From the NCBI RefSeq assembly GCF_000763295.1, contig NZ_JRJE01000031.1, forward strand, positions 124,001 through 188,000: DNA of 64,000 bases. The letters run 5' to 3'. The stretch is from Thalassospira australica (GTDB taxonomy: Bacteria > Pseudomonadota > Alphaproteobacteria > Rhodospirillales > Thalassospiraceae). Below the pieces are notes generated by a model. That model made no database searches. It was not told the origin of the DNA and saw nothing but the letters and a program-made list of their open reading frames with translations. Shown here in pieces: positions 53,256 through 61,514 of this stretch. The stretch's first letter is position 1; each line of letters starts with the position of its first letter. A program made the translations under genes and the position numbers.

Positions 53256-54443
53256 ATGTCCAGTCCGGAAGTCCGCCGGAACATAATGTTCTTAAGCCTG
53301 TGCGTCGCACTTTCTGCAAGTGCTATGTCCTTGATTTTTACGGTCGCCGCCGTGATCGGCTATTCGTTGGCAGTTGATAAGTCTCTCTCAACACTACCTG
53401 TTGCCTGCATGATGATTGCCATGATGGCGATGACGGCACCTTCGGCGCTTATCATGGCGAAAATGGGCCGGAAATTCGGATTCTGGACGGGTGCCTGCAT
53501 CGCGATGATGGGGGCGGTGTCGGGCATGGGTGCGGTGTATTACAGCAATTTCTGGCTTCTGTGTGCTGCTTGCGCCTGTATCGGGGCGGGCAATGCCATT
53601 GCCATGCAGTACCGCTTTGCTGCGGCAGAGGCTGCACCACCGGAATTTCGTGCACGTGCGATTTCCTACACAATGCTTGGTGGTCTGGCCTCGGCCTTTA
53701 TCGGTCCCAATTTGGCAAGTTTTGCCCGTGACTGGTTTGAAACGGTGCCGTTCCTTGGAACCTTCGTTGCGCTGATTGGCTTGCAGGTCTTGTTGATCAT
53801 TGCAATTGGTCAGCTCCGCTTGCCTGACATGCGCGGGCACAAACACGCAGAACCCGCGCGCCCGCTAAAAACAGTAATGGGTCAGCCTGCTGTGATTGTT
53901 GCAATCATTGCCGGGGCGCTTGGATATGCAGTCATGAGCTTTGTGATGACGGCAACCCCCTTGGCAATTCTTGATTGTGATTACGCGTTTGGCGATGCTG
54001 CCTTCATCATCCAGTGGCATGTGGTCGGCATGTATGCGCCAGGGTTCTTTACCGGCAATCTGATCAAGCGTTTTGGCGCTCTTAAAATCATTCAAGCAGG
54101 GGCCTTGTTGAACTTTGTCTGCCTTGCTGTTGGGCTATCCGGGCAGGACCTTATGGGGAACTTCTGGGTGTCGCTGGTCTTGCTGGGTGTTGGCTGGAAC
54201 TTCATGTTCGTTGGCGCAACGACGTTTCTGACGGAAAACTACCGTTCTTCCGAGCAGGCCCGCGTGCAGGCGATTAATGAGTTCGCGGTCTTTGGTACGG
54301 TTGCGATGGCGTCACTTTCGGCAGGTACGATCTATGCTGGCTCGGGCTGGGAGATATTGCTTTACAGTGCAGCATTACCAGTTGCCCTGGTGTTGCTGAT
54401 TGTTGCGACGTTCGCAATTCGCCGCAGAACATTGGCCGCCTGA
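53256..54443 (+). CDS. Major facilitator superfamily transporter, paralogue of the one at 21083
   Basis: MFS permease, 395 aa, twelve hydrophobic segments. MAKMGRKFGFWTGACIAMMG corresponds to the motif A region; FVMTATPLAILDCDY, WHVVGMYAPGFFTGNLI and LLGVGWNFMFVGATTFL align by eye with the equivalent blocks in the 21083-22261 protein, showing a common subfamily. GGGAG precedes the ATG. Substrate unknown. Confidence 0.87.
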   Translation: MSSPEVRRNIMFLSLCVALSASAMSLIFTVAAVIGYSLAVDKSLSTLPVACMMIAMMAMTAPSALIMAKMGRKFGFWTGACIAMMGAVSGMGAVYYSNFWLLCAACACIGAGNAIAMQYRFAAAEAAPPEFRARAISYTMLGGLASAFIGPNLASFARDWFETVPFLGTFVALIGLQVLLIIAIGQLRLPDMRGHKHAEPARPLKTVMGQPAVIVAIIAGALGYAVMSFVMTATPLAILDCDYAFGDAAFIIQWHVVGMYAPGFFTGNLIKRFGALKIIQAGALLNFVCLAVGLSGQDLMGNFWVSLVLLGVGWNFMFVGATTFLTENYRSSEQARVQAINEFAVFGTVAMASLSAGTIYAGSGWEILLYSAALPVALVLLIVATFAIRRRTLAA

Positions 54444-54467
54444 TCGTACACAGTAGCACTGATATCG

Positions 54468-54495
54468 AAAAAGGGCCGATTCTGCGGCCCTTTTT
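54468..54495. terminator. Terminator after the second MFS gene
   Basis: Perfect 11-bp stem AAAAAGGGCCG / CGGCCCTTTTT with loop ATTCTG between convergent genes. Confidence 0.85.
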
Positions 54496-54516
54496 GTGTT
54501 TCGAAGTTAATTCAGA

Positions 54517-55209
54517 TCAATGATGACCGCTCAGAATATCCAGAGCGTGTGATCTGAATTCCCGATTGTAAAGAACCAGCGTCACCCAGGTTGCGCAGAT
54601 GATGAATGCAACCGGGTGATAGAACCATGCCAATGCTGACAGCGCGAAGAAATAGGCCCGAATGCCGCGGTTGAAATTATGTGCCGACATCATGCTCATA
54701 CGCGACGCGCGGGCGGCTGCGCGGGCGGCCTCTGGTGCAGTTGCTTCTGGTGCAGCACCGATCAGGATCGAACAATAATTTGACAACCTGAAGGCCCATG
54801 TGAATTTAAAGAACGCATAAATAAAGATCACGATCAACAATACGACCTTGCATTCCCACACACCCGCTGTGGTCACGGCGGCAAAGGGCAGGGTTGCGAC
54901 GGTTTCAATTGCCTTGTCGGTATATCCCAAAAGCGCCACCAGACCGATCAGCACCAGTATGGTGGTCGATGAAAAGAAACTGATCCCGGTAATCAGGTTG
55001 CCGGCGATGGCAGTATCGACCATCCGAATGTCACGTTTAAGCATCTGTTCCATCCAGCGATGACGATTGCGCGCCATATGGGCGGAAATGGAATTACGCC
55101 GCCGTGAACTGGCATCGGCAAACAGCGTATAACCAACCCACCAGGCAAACGCCCAACAAATTGCAGTAACATCAAGAAGCGAAAAGGCGGGCATAACTGA
55201 TCCATCCAA
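54517..55209 (-). CDS. DUF599-family membrane protein
   Basis: Membrane protein of 225-230 aa with about four hydrophobic segments. WWVGYTLFADASSRRRNSISAHMARNRHRWM (~24-54) and the later AHNFNRGIRAYFFALSALAWFYHP stretch are the family's conserved regions. Start is ambiguous between 55209 and 55194 (MPAFSLLD). The family has no assigned function. Confidence 0.85.
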   Translation of the reverse strand: MDGSVMPAFSLLDVTAICWAFAWWVGYTLFADASSRRRNSISAHMARNRHRWMEQMLKRDIRMVDTAIAGNLITGISFFSSTTILVLIGLVALLGYTDKAIETVATLPFAAVTTAGVWECKVVLLIVIFIYAFFKFTWAFRLSNYCSILIGAAPEATAPEAARAAARASRMSMMSAHNFNRGIRAYFFALSALAWFYHPVAFIICATWVTLVLYNREFRSHALDILSGHH

Positions 55210-55388
55210 AGCCGGTTGTGCTGTATTCTTCTAATCCTAGTGACATTGCACTATGCTTCGCAATCTTCTTTGGTTAGGTGCGTTTTGGTGATGTTGTGTA
55301 TGCATAGCAGATGGCCATGTTAGCAGTCCGGGTTGAGTTTTCCCGAAATCCAGAGTATCAGCAGCGCAAATTTTGATTGGAGAGCGAC

Positions 55389-55874
55389 ATGAGCGATCTA
55401 GAGAACGATCTCGGCGAAGATATCGATTTCGCAGAATTCGAAGCGCACACTGAAAAACTACTGGCGGAGGGTCGGACCAAAGACGATCTGTTCGAGTTCA
55501 TTGGTTTCATGAACCTCAATGAAGTCGGCACCCACATGATTGCTGCCGAAATGGTCCTGGATGAAGACGCCATTGACCAAATGAGCGCAAACCTGCGCAA
55601 GATAGAAATTGATCTTGGTCCACTTGGCGAGCTGACCGGCGGCCTCAAAGGTGGCGAAGACGTCAAACGTGCACTTGGCGCGCTGTTCCTTGAGCTGGTT
55701 GAGCTGTGCGAACTTGATGAAGATGACGACGATGCAGGCGAACTTTCCGAAGAAGCGCTTCTGCTTTTGAACTTCATCAAACGCTTCAACCCGCAGATGC
55801 GCCGTCTTACGGTCGCATTGACCGATACCGATGATAACGATGTGTCGTGCGAGTACGAAGTCACCAACTGGTAA
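55389..55874 (+). CDS. Acidic protein of unknown function (161 aa)
   Basis: A soluble, strongly acidic protein: many Asp/Glu residues, including runs such as LCELDEDDDDAGELSEE (~112-128). It appears helical, with no signal peptide or membrane segment. The ATG at 55389 is preceded by GGAGAG five bases away; a TTG at 55377 is also in frame but less likely. I do not recognise the family. It is monocistronic, with its own terminator at 55912. Confidence 0.75.
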   Translation: MSDLENDLGEDIDFAEFEAHTEKLLAEGRTKDDLFEFIGFMNLNEVGTHMIAAEMVLDEDAIDQMSANLRKIEIDLGPLGELTGGLKGGEDVKRALGALFLELVELCELDEDDDDAGELSEEALLLLNFIKRFNPQMRRLTVALTDTDDNDVSCEYEVTNW

Positions 55875-55911
55875 GCCAAAGCTTGCCGATCGTGCAGAAT
55901 ATCATTTAGGT

Positions 55912-55943
55912 AAAAGGCAGGGTTATTGATCCCTGCCTTTTTC
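55912..55943 (+). terminator. Terminator of the acidic protein gene
   Basis: Stem AAAAGGCAGGG / CCCTGCCTTTT with loop TTATTGAT and further T. It lies just before the start of the M23 gene. Confidence 0.8.
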
Positions 55944-55961
55944 TGTTTCGGAGCCAGCGCC

Positions 55962-56756
55962 GTGACTGCCATGATGCCAACCAATGCGATCAAACGACTT
56001 CAGACCTACCATGAACGCCATCAACAGGGGCTTGAGCCGGTGGAACAGGCAATCGCTCTTCGTCAATGGCTCACTGATTATGCAGATAGCTTTAAATCGG
56101 TTATGGAATGCGATCTAAAGACATGTCCAAAGATCGTTTATGACTTTTCAGCCGATGGCGATGTCGTTATTGGCGGCACCAGTGATCCGGCACGACAGAC
56201 GGAAATCATGTGGCAGCAGTTGGCAGACGCTAATGCCCCGGTCGGGGTTGGTCGATATCGCGAAGACCGTGTTTGCTATCAGTCTGATCAATTCAAGAAT
56301 GATGGTGAAGCCAGAAGCCAGCATCTTGGCATTGATCTGTTTGCCCCGGCATATACGCCGGTATTTGCGCCGCTTGACGGTGTGGTTCATAGCTTTGCTG
56401 ACAACAACCTTCATCTGGATTACGGACCGACGATCATTTTGCAGCATGATCCGGCACCCAATATTCGCTTCTTCACGTTATATGGTCATCTGAGCCGCCA
56501 GTCGCTGGATAACCTATATAAGGGCAAAGAGGTCAAAGCCGGTGATTTACTGTGTCAGTTTGGCGATTTCCCAATCAACGGTGATTGGATCCCGCATCTG
56601 CATTTCCAGATCATTTTCGACATGCTGGGCAGAGAAGGGGACTATTTCGGGGCAGCAAAACCGTCTGAGTGGGATATCTGGACAAGCATCTGTCCTGACC
56701 CGAACCTGATCCTGCAAATGCCAGAAAATGTCGCCGCAAGTCGGAAAGGGGGCTGA
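55962..56756 (+). CDS. Stand-alone M23-type metallopeptidase domain protein
   Basis: ~264-aa protein with the M23 (LytM-like) zinc-peptidase pattern: HLGIDLFAP supplies His and Asp ligands (~120), LYGHLS (~180) and HLHFQI (~210) the remaining His residues. The family cleaves peptidoglycan cross-bridges, yet no signal peptide is visible, so export or another role is unclear; a closely similar M23 module is known inside large cytoplasmic aminotransferase fusions. The start is set at a GTG with GGAG upstream; the frame opens at 55926 inside the preceding terminator. The next gene starts at the base after its stop. Confidence 0.75.
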   Translation: MTAMMPTNAIKRLQTYHERHQQGLEPVEQAIALRQWLTDYADSFKSVMECDLKTCPKIVYDFSADGDVVIGGTSDPARQTEIMWQQLADANAPVGVGRYREDRVCYQSDQFKNDGEARSQHLGIDLFAPAYTPVFAPLDGVVHSFADNNLHLDYGPTIILQHDPAPNIRFFTLYGHLSRQSLDNLYKGKEVKAGDLLCQFGDFPINGDWIPHLHFQIIFDMLGREGDYFGAAKPSEWDIWTSICPDPNLILQMPENVAASRKGG

Positions 56757-57107
56757 ATGCAACCTCGCTTGAAAGCTGGTCTGTGGGTGCGTGGGCAGAT
56801 TGCCATCTGCCAGTCCAATCTGATCACGGCAATGGTCGCGCACAAGGGTAATGAAGATGCGGGGGCCGTTCTATTGAAGCTCAACCGGTTTGGCGCGGGA
56901 TGTTTTGTCTATTCCCGCGTAACGACCCTTGATGGAGATCTTGGCTGGATGCTTGTTGCAGGGGGGGCGGATGGCGGCCGGGAAACCGAATTTGCCTGTG
57001 ATGAATACTGGCGAAAACAGGTCGGGTTTGATCCCGATGTCTGGGTACTGGAGATCGAAGACCATAAATCCCAGTATGAGCTTGATGCACCGGTTGTCGA
57101 TTTTTAG
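56757..57107 (+). CDS. DUF1491-family protein
   Basis: 116-aa soluble protein of the DUF1491 family, largely confined to Alphaproteobacteria. RLKAGLWVRGQIAICQ at the start, DAGAVLLKLNRF (~34-45) and FDPDVWVLEIED (~91-102) are the conserved blocks. It starts immediately after the stop of the M23 gene, so the two are co-translated; no function is known for either pairing. Confidence 0.9.
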   Translation: MQPRLKAGLWVRGQIAICQSNLITAMVAHKGNEDAGAVLLKLNRFGAGCFVYSRVTTLDGDLGWMLVAGGADGGRETEFACDEYWRKQVGFDPDVWVLEIEDHKSQYELDAPVVDF

Positions 57108-57136
57108 ACGATTCTTATAACAACGCTCGCAAAGAA

Positions 57137-57164
57137 AAAGGCTGGCAACAATGTGCCAGCCTTT
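57137..57164. terminator. Terminator between the DUF1491 and parvulin genes
   Basis: Perfect 11-bp stem AAAGGCTGGCA / TGCCAGCCTTT with loop ACAATG. Confidence 0.8.
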
Positions 57165-57193
57165 AATCGTCTGCGGTATGCGCGAGCGTCAGA

Positions 57194-57514
57194 TTACGCG
57201 GTGCGCTGCAGCAGGTGGTAACCGAAATCGGTCTCAACCACGTCAGAGGTCGCCCCGACGTCCATGTTGAACGCAGCAGCATCAAATTCCGGAACCATCA
57301 TGCCACGGCCAAAGAATCCAAGATCGCCGCCCTGCTGGCCCGACGGGCAATCAGAGTTGGCTTTTGCCAGTTCTGCGAAATCGGAACCGTTTGCGACCTG
57401 TTCTTTCAGGGCATTGATTTCAGTCAAAGCTTCTTCTTTGGTACGGGTGGCGGTCGAACGTGCCGAACCGGCATACATCAGAAGAATGTGCGATGCGCGA
57501 ACTTGTTCACTCAT
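57194..57514 (-). CDS. Parvulin-type peptidylprolyl isomerase
   Basis: A single 106-aa parvulin domain (PpiC-like) that isomerises Xaa-Pro bonds. VRASHILLMYAG at the start, DFAELAKANSDCPSGQQGGDLGFFGRG (~45-71) and the C-terminal FGYHLLQRT are the catalytic and substrate-binding motifs. No signal peptide, so it is cytoplasmic. AAAGGACC precedes the ATG. Confidence 0.93.
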   Translation of the reverse strand: MSEQVRASHILLMYAGSARSTATRTKEEALTEINALKEQVANGSDFAELAKANSDCPSGQQGGDLGFFGRGMMVPEFDAAAFNMDVGATSDVVETDFGYHLLQRTA

Positions 57515-57586
57515 TACTGGTCCTTTCCTCCGTCAGCACTTGCGCGTGACGGATTTTCTGCAAGATTGGAAGTTTATGGGTAACGC

Positions 57587-57642
57587 CAAGGGTCCAAACC
57601 CATGTACAGACGTATACTCCTGTACATGGGCTTGGGCCCTAG
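57587..57642. repeat. Long imperfect inverted repeat between the parvulin gene and yaaA
   Basis: Two 23-base arms (57587-57609 and 57620-57642) matching at 20 positions around a 10-base loop ACGTATACTC; the inner 11 bp (CCCATGTACAG / CTGTACATGGG) are perfect. It is in the divergent intergenic region and has no T-run, so it is not a classic terminator. Confidence 0.65.
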
Positions 57643-57708
57643 ACATTGTCCATGCCTTGTGGCTTGTTACGACAAAATGATCCGAGATGAAAGAGAAGAG
57701 GCAGATTG

Positions 57709-58485
57709 ATGCTTGCTGTTGTGTCCCCGGCCAAGAAACTGGATTTTGAAACGGACGCGCCAGAAATGGCCGTTTCTCAACCTGCATTTCTGGAAGACAC
57801 CAAAGAACTTATTGAAGTTGCGCGGAAAAAAAGCCGCAGCGATTTGATGAAGCTAATGGGGATCAGTGAAAATCTGGCCGATTTGAACTACCAACGTTTT
57901 CAGCATTTCTCACAGCCATTTGACCGATCCAATGCCAAGCCTGCAGTTTTTGCATTTCGTGGCGACACCTATGTCGGCCTTGATGCCGATACCATGAAGG
58001 CAGATGACATTGATTGGGCCGAAAATCATTTCCGGATGTTGTCGGGCCTTTACGGGTTGCTAAGACCGCGTGATCTGATGCAGCCTTATCGTCTTGAAAT
58101 GGGCACCCGGCTTGCCAATCCGCGGGGCAAGGATCTTTATGCGTTCTGGGGTGACAAAATCTCTAATGAAATCAACACAATCACCGATGGCCACAAAGAC
58201 CGTAGCCTGATCAATCTTGCGTCAAACGAGTATTTCAAATCGGTACAAACCAAGCTGCTGGATGGCCCGGTGGTTACACCGATCTTTAAGGAAGTCAAAG
58301 GCGGGGCGGCGAAGGTTGTTGGCTTTTCTGCGAAGCGTGCACGTGGCATGATGGCACGTTACATGATTGACAATCGCCTCGAAGACCCGCAAGACCTCAA
58401 GAAATTCAATATCGACGGGTACAACTATCAGAGCGACCTGTCGACCGAGACCGAGTGGGTGTTCACTCGCGTTCACGACCAGTAA
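57709..58485 (+). CDS. yaaA: Peroxide stress protein YaaA (DUF328)
   Basis: YaaA lowers free intracellular iron during peroxide stress and binds DNA. VVSPAKKLDF at the start, DLMKLMGISENLADLN (~45), RGDTYVGLDADT and LSGLYGLLRPRDLMQPYRLEMGT (~103-125), and INLASNEYFK (~166) are signatures. At 258 aa it is full length. The ATG at 57709 directly follows an alternative TTG. A divergent region with a long inverted repeat lies upstream. Confidence 0.94.
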   Translation: MLAVVSPAKKLDFETDAPEMAVSQPAFLEDTKELIEVARKKSRSDLMKLMGISENLADLNYQRFQHFSQPFDRSNAKPAVFAFRGDTYVGLDADTMKADDIDWAENHFRMLSGLYGLLRPRDLMQPYRLEMGTRLANPRGKDLYAFWGDKISNEINTITDGHKDRSLINLASNEYFKSVQTKLLDGPVVTPIFKEVKGGAAKVVGFSAKRARGMMARYMIDNRLEDPQDLKKFNIDGYNYQSDLSTETEWVFTRVHDQ

Positions 58486-58508
58486 CGATAACAATTTCGG
58501 TGAACTCT

Positions 58509-59573
58509 ATGACCGACGAGCATCTTGAACAGCTCGAGGAAGAGAATATCCTACCCGAAGCGCATCCGTTTTCGGGGTATTTGCGCACGTTCTTTCGTGG
58601 ACCGGGCCGTTCGCGCAGTTTGACGCGTGAAGAAGCTTTTGATGCCTTCTCCATGATCTTGCGCGATGAGGTGGAGCCAATCCAACTTGGGGCTTTCCTC
58701 CTGATGTTGCGCTATCGGGCCGAAACCCCGGAAGAACTGGCTGGCATGATAGAGGCTGTTCGCAAGGCAGCGCGTCTTGAACCTGAAGAGGATTCGGAGG
58801 CAGAAACAGATGGGCGGCCGATGCTTGACTGGCCATCCTATGCCGCAGGTCGAACACGCGGGTTGCCGTGGTTTGTGCTGTCTGCACTTTTGTTGTCTCA
58901 GAACGACGTGCCGGTCTTGATGCATGGCTATAATTCCCATCTTGTGAACGGTGTTGGCACTGAAACAGCGATCAAGGCGCTAAAGTTGCCAATCGCCATG
59001 TCTGCAGAAGAAGCCAGATCCGACATCGCGGCAAAGGGATTTGCCTATCTGCCGCTGCGGCATATGCACCCCAAACTTCAGGAACTGATCGGTTTGCGTC
59101 CGCTTTTGGGATTGCGCAGTCCGGTTAATACGTTGCTGCGCTTGCTTAATCCGCTACAGGCGCGGGCAGCCTTTTTGGGTGTATTTCATCCGGCGTTTCT
59201 TGATGTCCATCGAGAAACCGGCAAATTGCTTGAACTGCCGCGTATTGGCGTCATCAAGGGCGGTGGCGGCGAAGCGGAAAGAACCCCGTTCAAACATGTG
59301 GACTTACGCATGCTTGATGACGGGGAACTTAATGATGTTCGTTGGCCGGCTCTGTTGTCCAAAGGCGAAAAGGACCTTGAAGACCAAAGTCCAGTGACAC
59401 TTAAGCATTTCCTTGCCGTTTGGCGCGGGGAGGCCGAAGACGCGCTTGGCGAAGCCAAGATCAAGGGCAGCGCTGCCATGGCAGCCTTCCTTGCAGGCAA
59501 AGCCGATTATATCGACGAGGCAGAAAGTCTGGTTGAAGGTTGGTGGGAAAATCGCGACCGTGATGTCGGTTAG
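58509..59573 (+). CDS. TrpD2/YbiB-type glycosyltransferase-family protein
   Basis: Member of the anthranilate phosphoribosyltransferase-like family (class IV PRT fold), 354 aa. GPGRSRSLTREEAFDAFSMIL and VEPIQLGAFLLMLRYRAETPEELAGM (~50-75, cut) correspond to the helical N-terminal domain; LLGLRSPVNTLLRLLNPLQA (~190) and GVIKGGGGEAERTPFK (~255) to the catalytic-like domain. E. coli YbiB of this group binds nucleic acid rather than making tryptophan. Start at 58509 lies 23 bp after yaaA, likely the same transcript. Confidence 0.85.
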   Translation: MTDEHLEQLEEENILPEAHPFSGYLRTFFRGPGRSRSLTREEAFDAFSMILRDEVEPIQLGAFLLMLRYRAETPEELAGMIEAVRKAARLEPEEDSEAETDGRPMLDWPSYAAGRTRGLPWFVLSALLLSQNDVPVLMHGYNSHLVNGVGTETAIKALKLPIAMSAEEARSDIAAKGFAYLPLRHMHPKLQELIGLRPLLGLRSPVNTLLRLLNPLQARAAFLGVFHPAFLDVHRETGKLLELPRIGVIKGGGGEAERTPFKHVDLRMLDDGELNDVRWPALLSKGEKDLEDQSPVTLKHFLAVWRGEAEDALGEAKIKGSAAMAAFLAGKADYIDEAESLVEGWWENRDRDVG

Positions 59574-59602
59574 GCCATCAATTTGATCGTGATCATGTAT
59601 TT

Positions 59603-59632
59603 AAAAAGGGACGCAAATTCGTCCCTTTTTTT
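59603..59632. terminator. Terminator after the TrpD2-like gene
   Basis: Perfect 11-bp stem AAAAAGGGACG / CGTCCCTTTTT with loop CAAATT and additional T. Confidence 0.88.
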
Positions 59633-59636
59633 ATGT

Positions 59637-60179
59637 TTAAAATGACGATCCGGGTTCTTTGAGAAACGCGATTTCGTCGGGTGTGGATTGGCGACCCACA
59701 ATATCATTGCGGTGAGGGTAGCGACCAAACCGGTCTATGATCTTTTTGTGTTTGAGTTCGAATTCGTAGTTATGATCAAGCCCGGGCTGAGCAAACAGAT
59801 CAACGGCAATTTCGTGGATGATCTCTGACTCGGAATGCATGTAGGGCATATAAAGAAACGCTTGTTCCTGGGGGGTGACCAGTTTTTTGTCCATACCCAA
59901 TGACACCGCTTCCTGTGCAAGTACAAGGGCCATAGTGTCACTTGCAAATGACTGCGGCATATCGCGATACATGTTGCGGGAAAACTGATCGAGAACAATG
60001 ATCTCGGCCAAGCGCCCGTGGGCAGTTTTACGCCACATATAAAGTTCACCCGCAGATGCTGCTGCATGGAAATCAGAAAAACGTTCGGTAATGTGCCGGT
60101 CAAGGGTGGTATCTTTGATAAACCACTGTTTTTGCTCGAGTTCCTTAAACCAAAACACAAGTACGGTTTCTGGTGTCAT
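59637..60179 (-). CDS. DUF924-family protein
   Basis: 180-aa soluble helical protein of DUF924, a TPR-like fold with no known activity. VLVFWFKELEQKQWFIKD near the start, LAEIIVLDQFSRNMYRDMP (~57-75), EQAFLYMPYMHSES (~105) and RFGRYPHRNDIVGR (~150) are family blocks. Start chosen at 60179 (MTPETVL); five more residues upstream are possible. Confidence 0.9.
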   Translation of the reverse strand: MTPETVLVFWFKELEQKQWFIKDTTLDRHITERFSDFHAAASAGELYMWRKTAHGRLAEIIVLDQFSRNMYRDMPQSFASDTMALVLAQEAVSLGMDKKLVTPQEQAFLYMPYMHSESEIIHEIAVDLFAQPGLDHNYEFELKHKKIIDRFGRYPHRNDIVGRQSTPDEIAFLKEPGSSF

Positions 60180-60307
60180 AATGTTTCCGCCCATCTGAAA
60201 TGATGTGTTGTTGCCTGTCGGTAAACTTGCCGATCATCTTTGCTGTGCTTTGTGCGCAGGTCAAGCAATCGCCCGAAAAGATAATCGTCAGCCATCCGGT
60301 CAAATAG

Positions 60308-60339
60308 TTGACAGGGAATGGTGGCGCATGGAATATGAA
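60308..60339 (+). promoter_or_regulatory. Candidate promoter of the cobalt transporter operon
   Basis: A perfect TTGACA -35 box (60308-60313) and GAATAT at 17 bp. The -10 match is only moderate; transcription would start just before the riboswitch. Confidence 0.4.
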
Positions 60340-60525
60340 GTCGTCTTGGGTGTCGATTTAAATGAATCGGCTTAAAAGGGAACGTGGTGCGTCAAGTACG
60401 ATCAAGCCACGGCTGCCCCCGCAACTGTAAGCGGTCCGGGCACTACATATGCCACTGGTGAAAACCGGGAAGGCGTAGTGCTTTTAAAACCGCGAGCCAG
60501 GAGACCTGCCTTTGACTGCCAAGTG
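60340..60525 (+). ncRNA. Cobalamin (B12) riboswitch
   Basis: Leader with the conserved elements of the adenosylcobalamin riboswitch: AAAAGGGAACGTGGTG (~60373), the CGGCTGCCCCCGCAACTGTAAGCGG core (~60410-60434), and the B12 box GCCAGGAGACCTGCC at 60496-60510. Boundaries are approximate. Binding of B12 should shut down the downstream cobalt transporter genes; since no clear T-run terminator follows, control is probably at translation initiation. Confidence 0.95.
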
Positions 60526-60699
60526 CGTTTTGCTTGGTATTGAAACTGTTGGACGCCGGGGTGAGCGTCAGGTTGCAGGGGTACATACGGTCTCTTGATG
60601 ATGCCGCAATCTTGCTTCCAGCCATCCTATCGTTCTTTATCCTAACCCTGTGCGTTGGGCTTTTTTCCTGCGTGCATTGTTTGCGAAAGAGACGATTAT

Positions 60700-61497
60700 A
60701 TGTTGAAGACCCTCCGTAAACTTGCGTTTGCAAGTTCCTGCCTTGTTGCCGCGTCCATGCCGGCACAGGCGCATTTTCAATTGGTGTATACCCCTGATGT
60801 AAACATCACCAAGGCGGGCGAAATTCCCGTGAAGCTTATATTCTGGCATCCGTTCGAGAACGGCCATGTAATGGATATGGGCACACCGCGCGAATTTTAT
60901 GTGATGCATCGTGGTGAGAATATTGATTTGAAATCAACGCTTTCTGAGTTTTCCTTCGCGGGGACTGCGAACTCTGCAGTGGCCTATGATGGTTCCCTCC
61001 TGCTTAAACGCAGCGGTGATTACGTCATGGTTGTGGTGCCAGAGCCGTACTATGAAGAAAGCGAAGACATCTATATTCAGCAGCTCACAAAATCCTATGT
61101 GAACCGTAATGAAATCCCAACCGATTGGACGGAGCCGCAAGGGCTGGCAACGGAAATTCTGCCACTTAACCGCCCGACCAATGTCGTGGCCGGTTCGACG
61201 TTCACCGGGCGGGTTCTTAGCGAAGGCAAACCGGTTCCAGGCGTTGAAGTCGAAATCGAATATATGGCGGCAGAGCCGGACATGGCGACCAATTCGCCAA
61301 AGGCGCCAACCGCATCACCGATGCCTGGTGGCGCAATCGTGGCAATTTCTGACGAAAACGGGTACTTCACCTTTGGAATTCCCAAGTCCGGTTTTTGGGG
61401 CTTTGCAGCACTCGGCAGTGGTCCTGAAAAAGAATTTCAGGGTAAAGAGCTTTCACAGGATGCAGTCCTGTGGGTTCGCGCCTATGATGTGAAATAG
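60700..61497 (+). CDS. Periplasmic DUF4198 protein of the cobalt transporter (CbiK/NikK-like)
   Basis: 265-aa exported protein. The signal peptide ends AASMPAQA, leaving a mature N-terminus HFQLVYTP. DUF4198 proteins accompany nickel/cobalt ECF transporters (NikK/CbiK-type components). FWHPFENGHVMDMGTPREF has further His residues, and ~175-255 form an Ig/carboxypeptidase-regulatory-like domain (GRVLSEGKPVPGVEVEIEY; GYFTFGIPKSGFWG). The start at 60700 is inside the longer frame from 60655, selected from the signal peptide. First gene after the riboswitch. Confidence 0.88.
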   Translation: MLKTLRKLAFASSCLVAASMPAQAHFQLVYTPDVNITKAGEIPVKLIFWHPFENGHVMDMGTPREFYVMHRGENIDLKSTLSEFSFAGTANSAVAYDGSLLLKRSGDYVMVVVPEPYYEESEDIYIQQLTKSYVNRNEIPTDWTEPQGLATEILPLNRPTNVVAGSTFTGRVLSEGKPVPGVEVEIEYMAAEPDMATNSPKAPTASPMPGGAIVAISDENGYFTFGIPKSGFWGFAALGSGPEKEFQGKELSQDAVLWVRAYDVK

Positions 61498-61514
61498 GCG
61501 AGGGGACAGATTAG

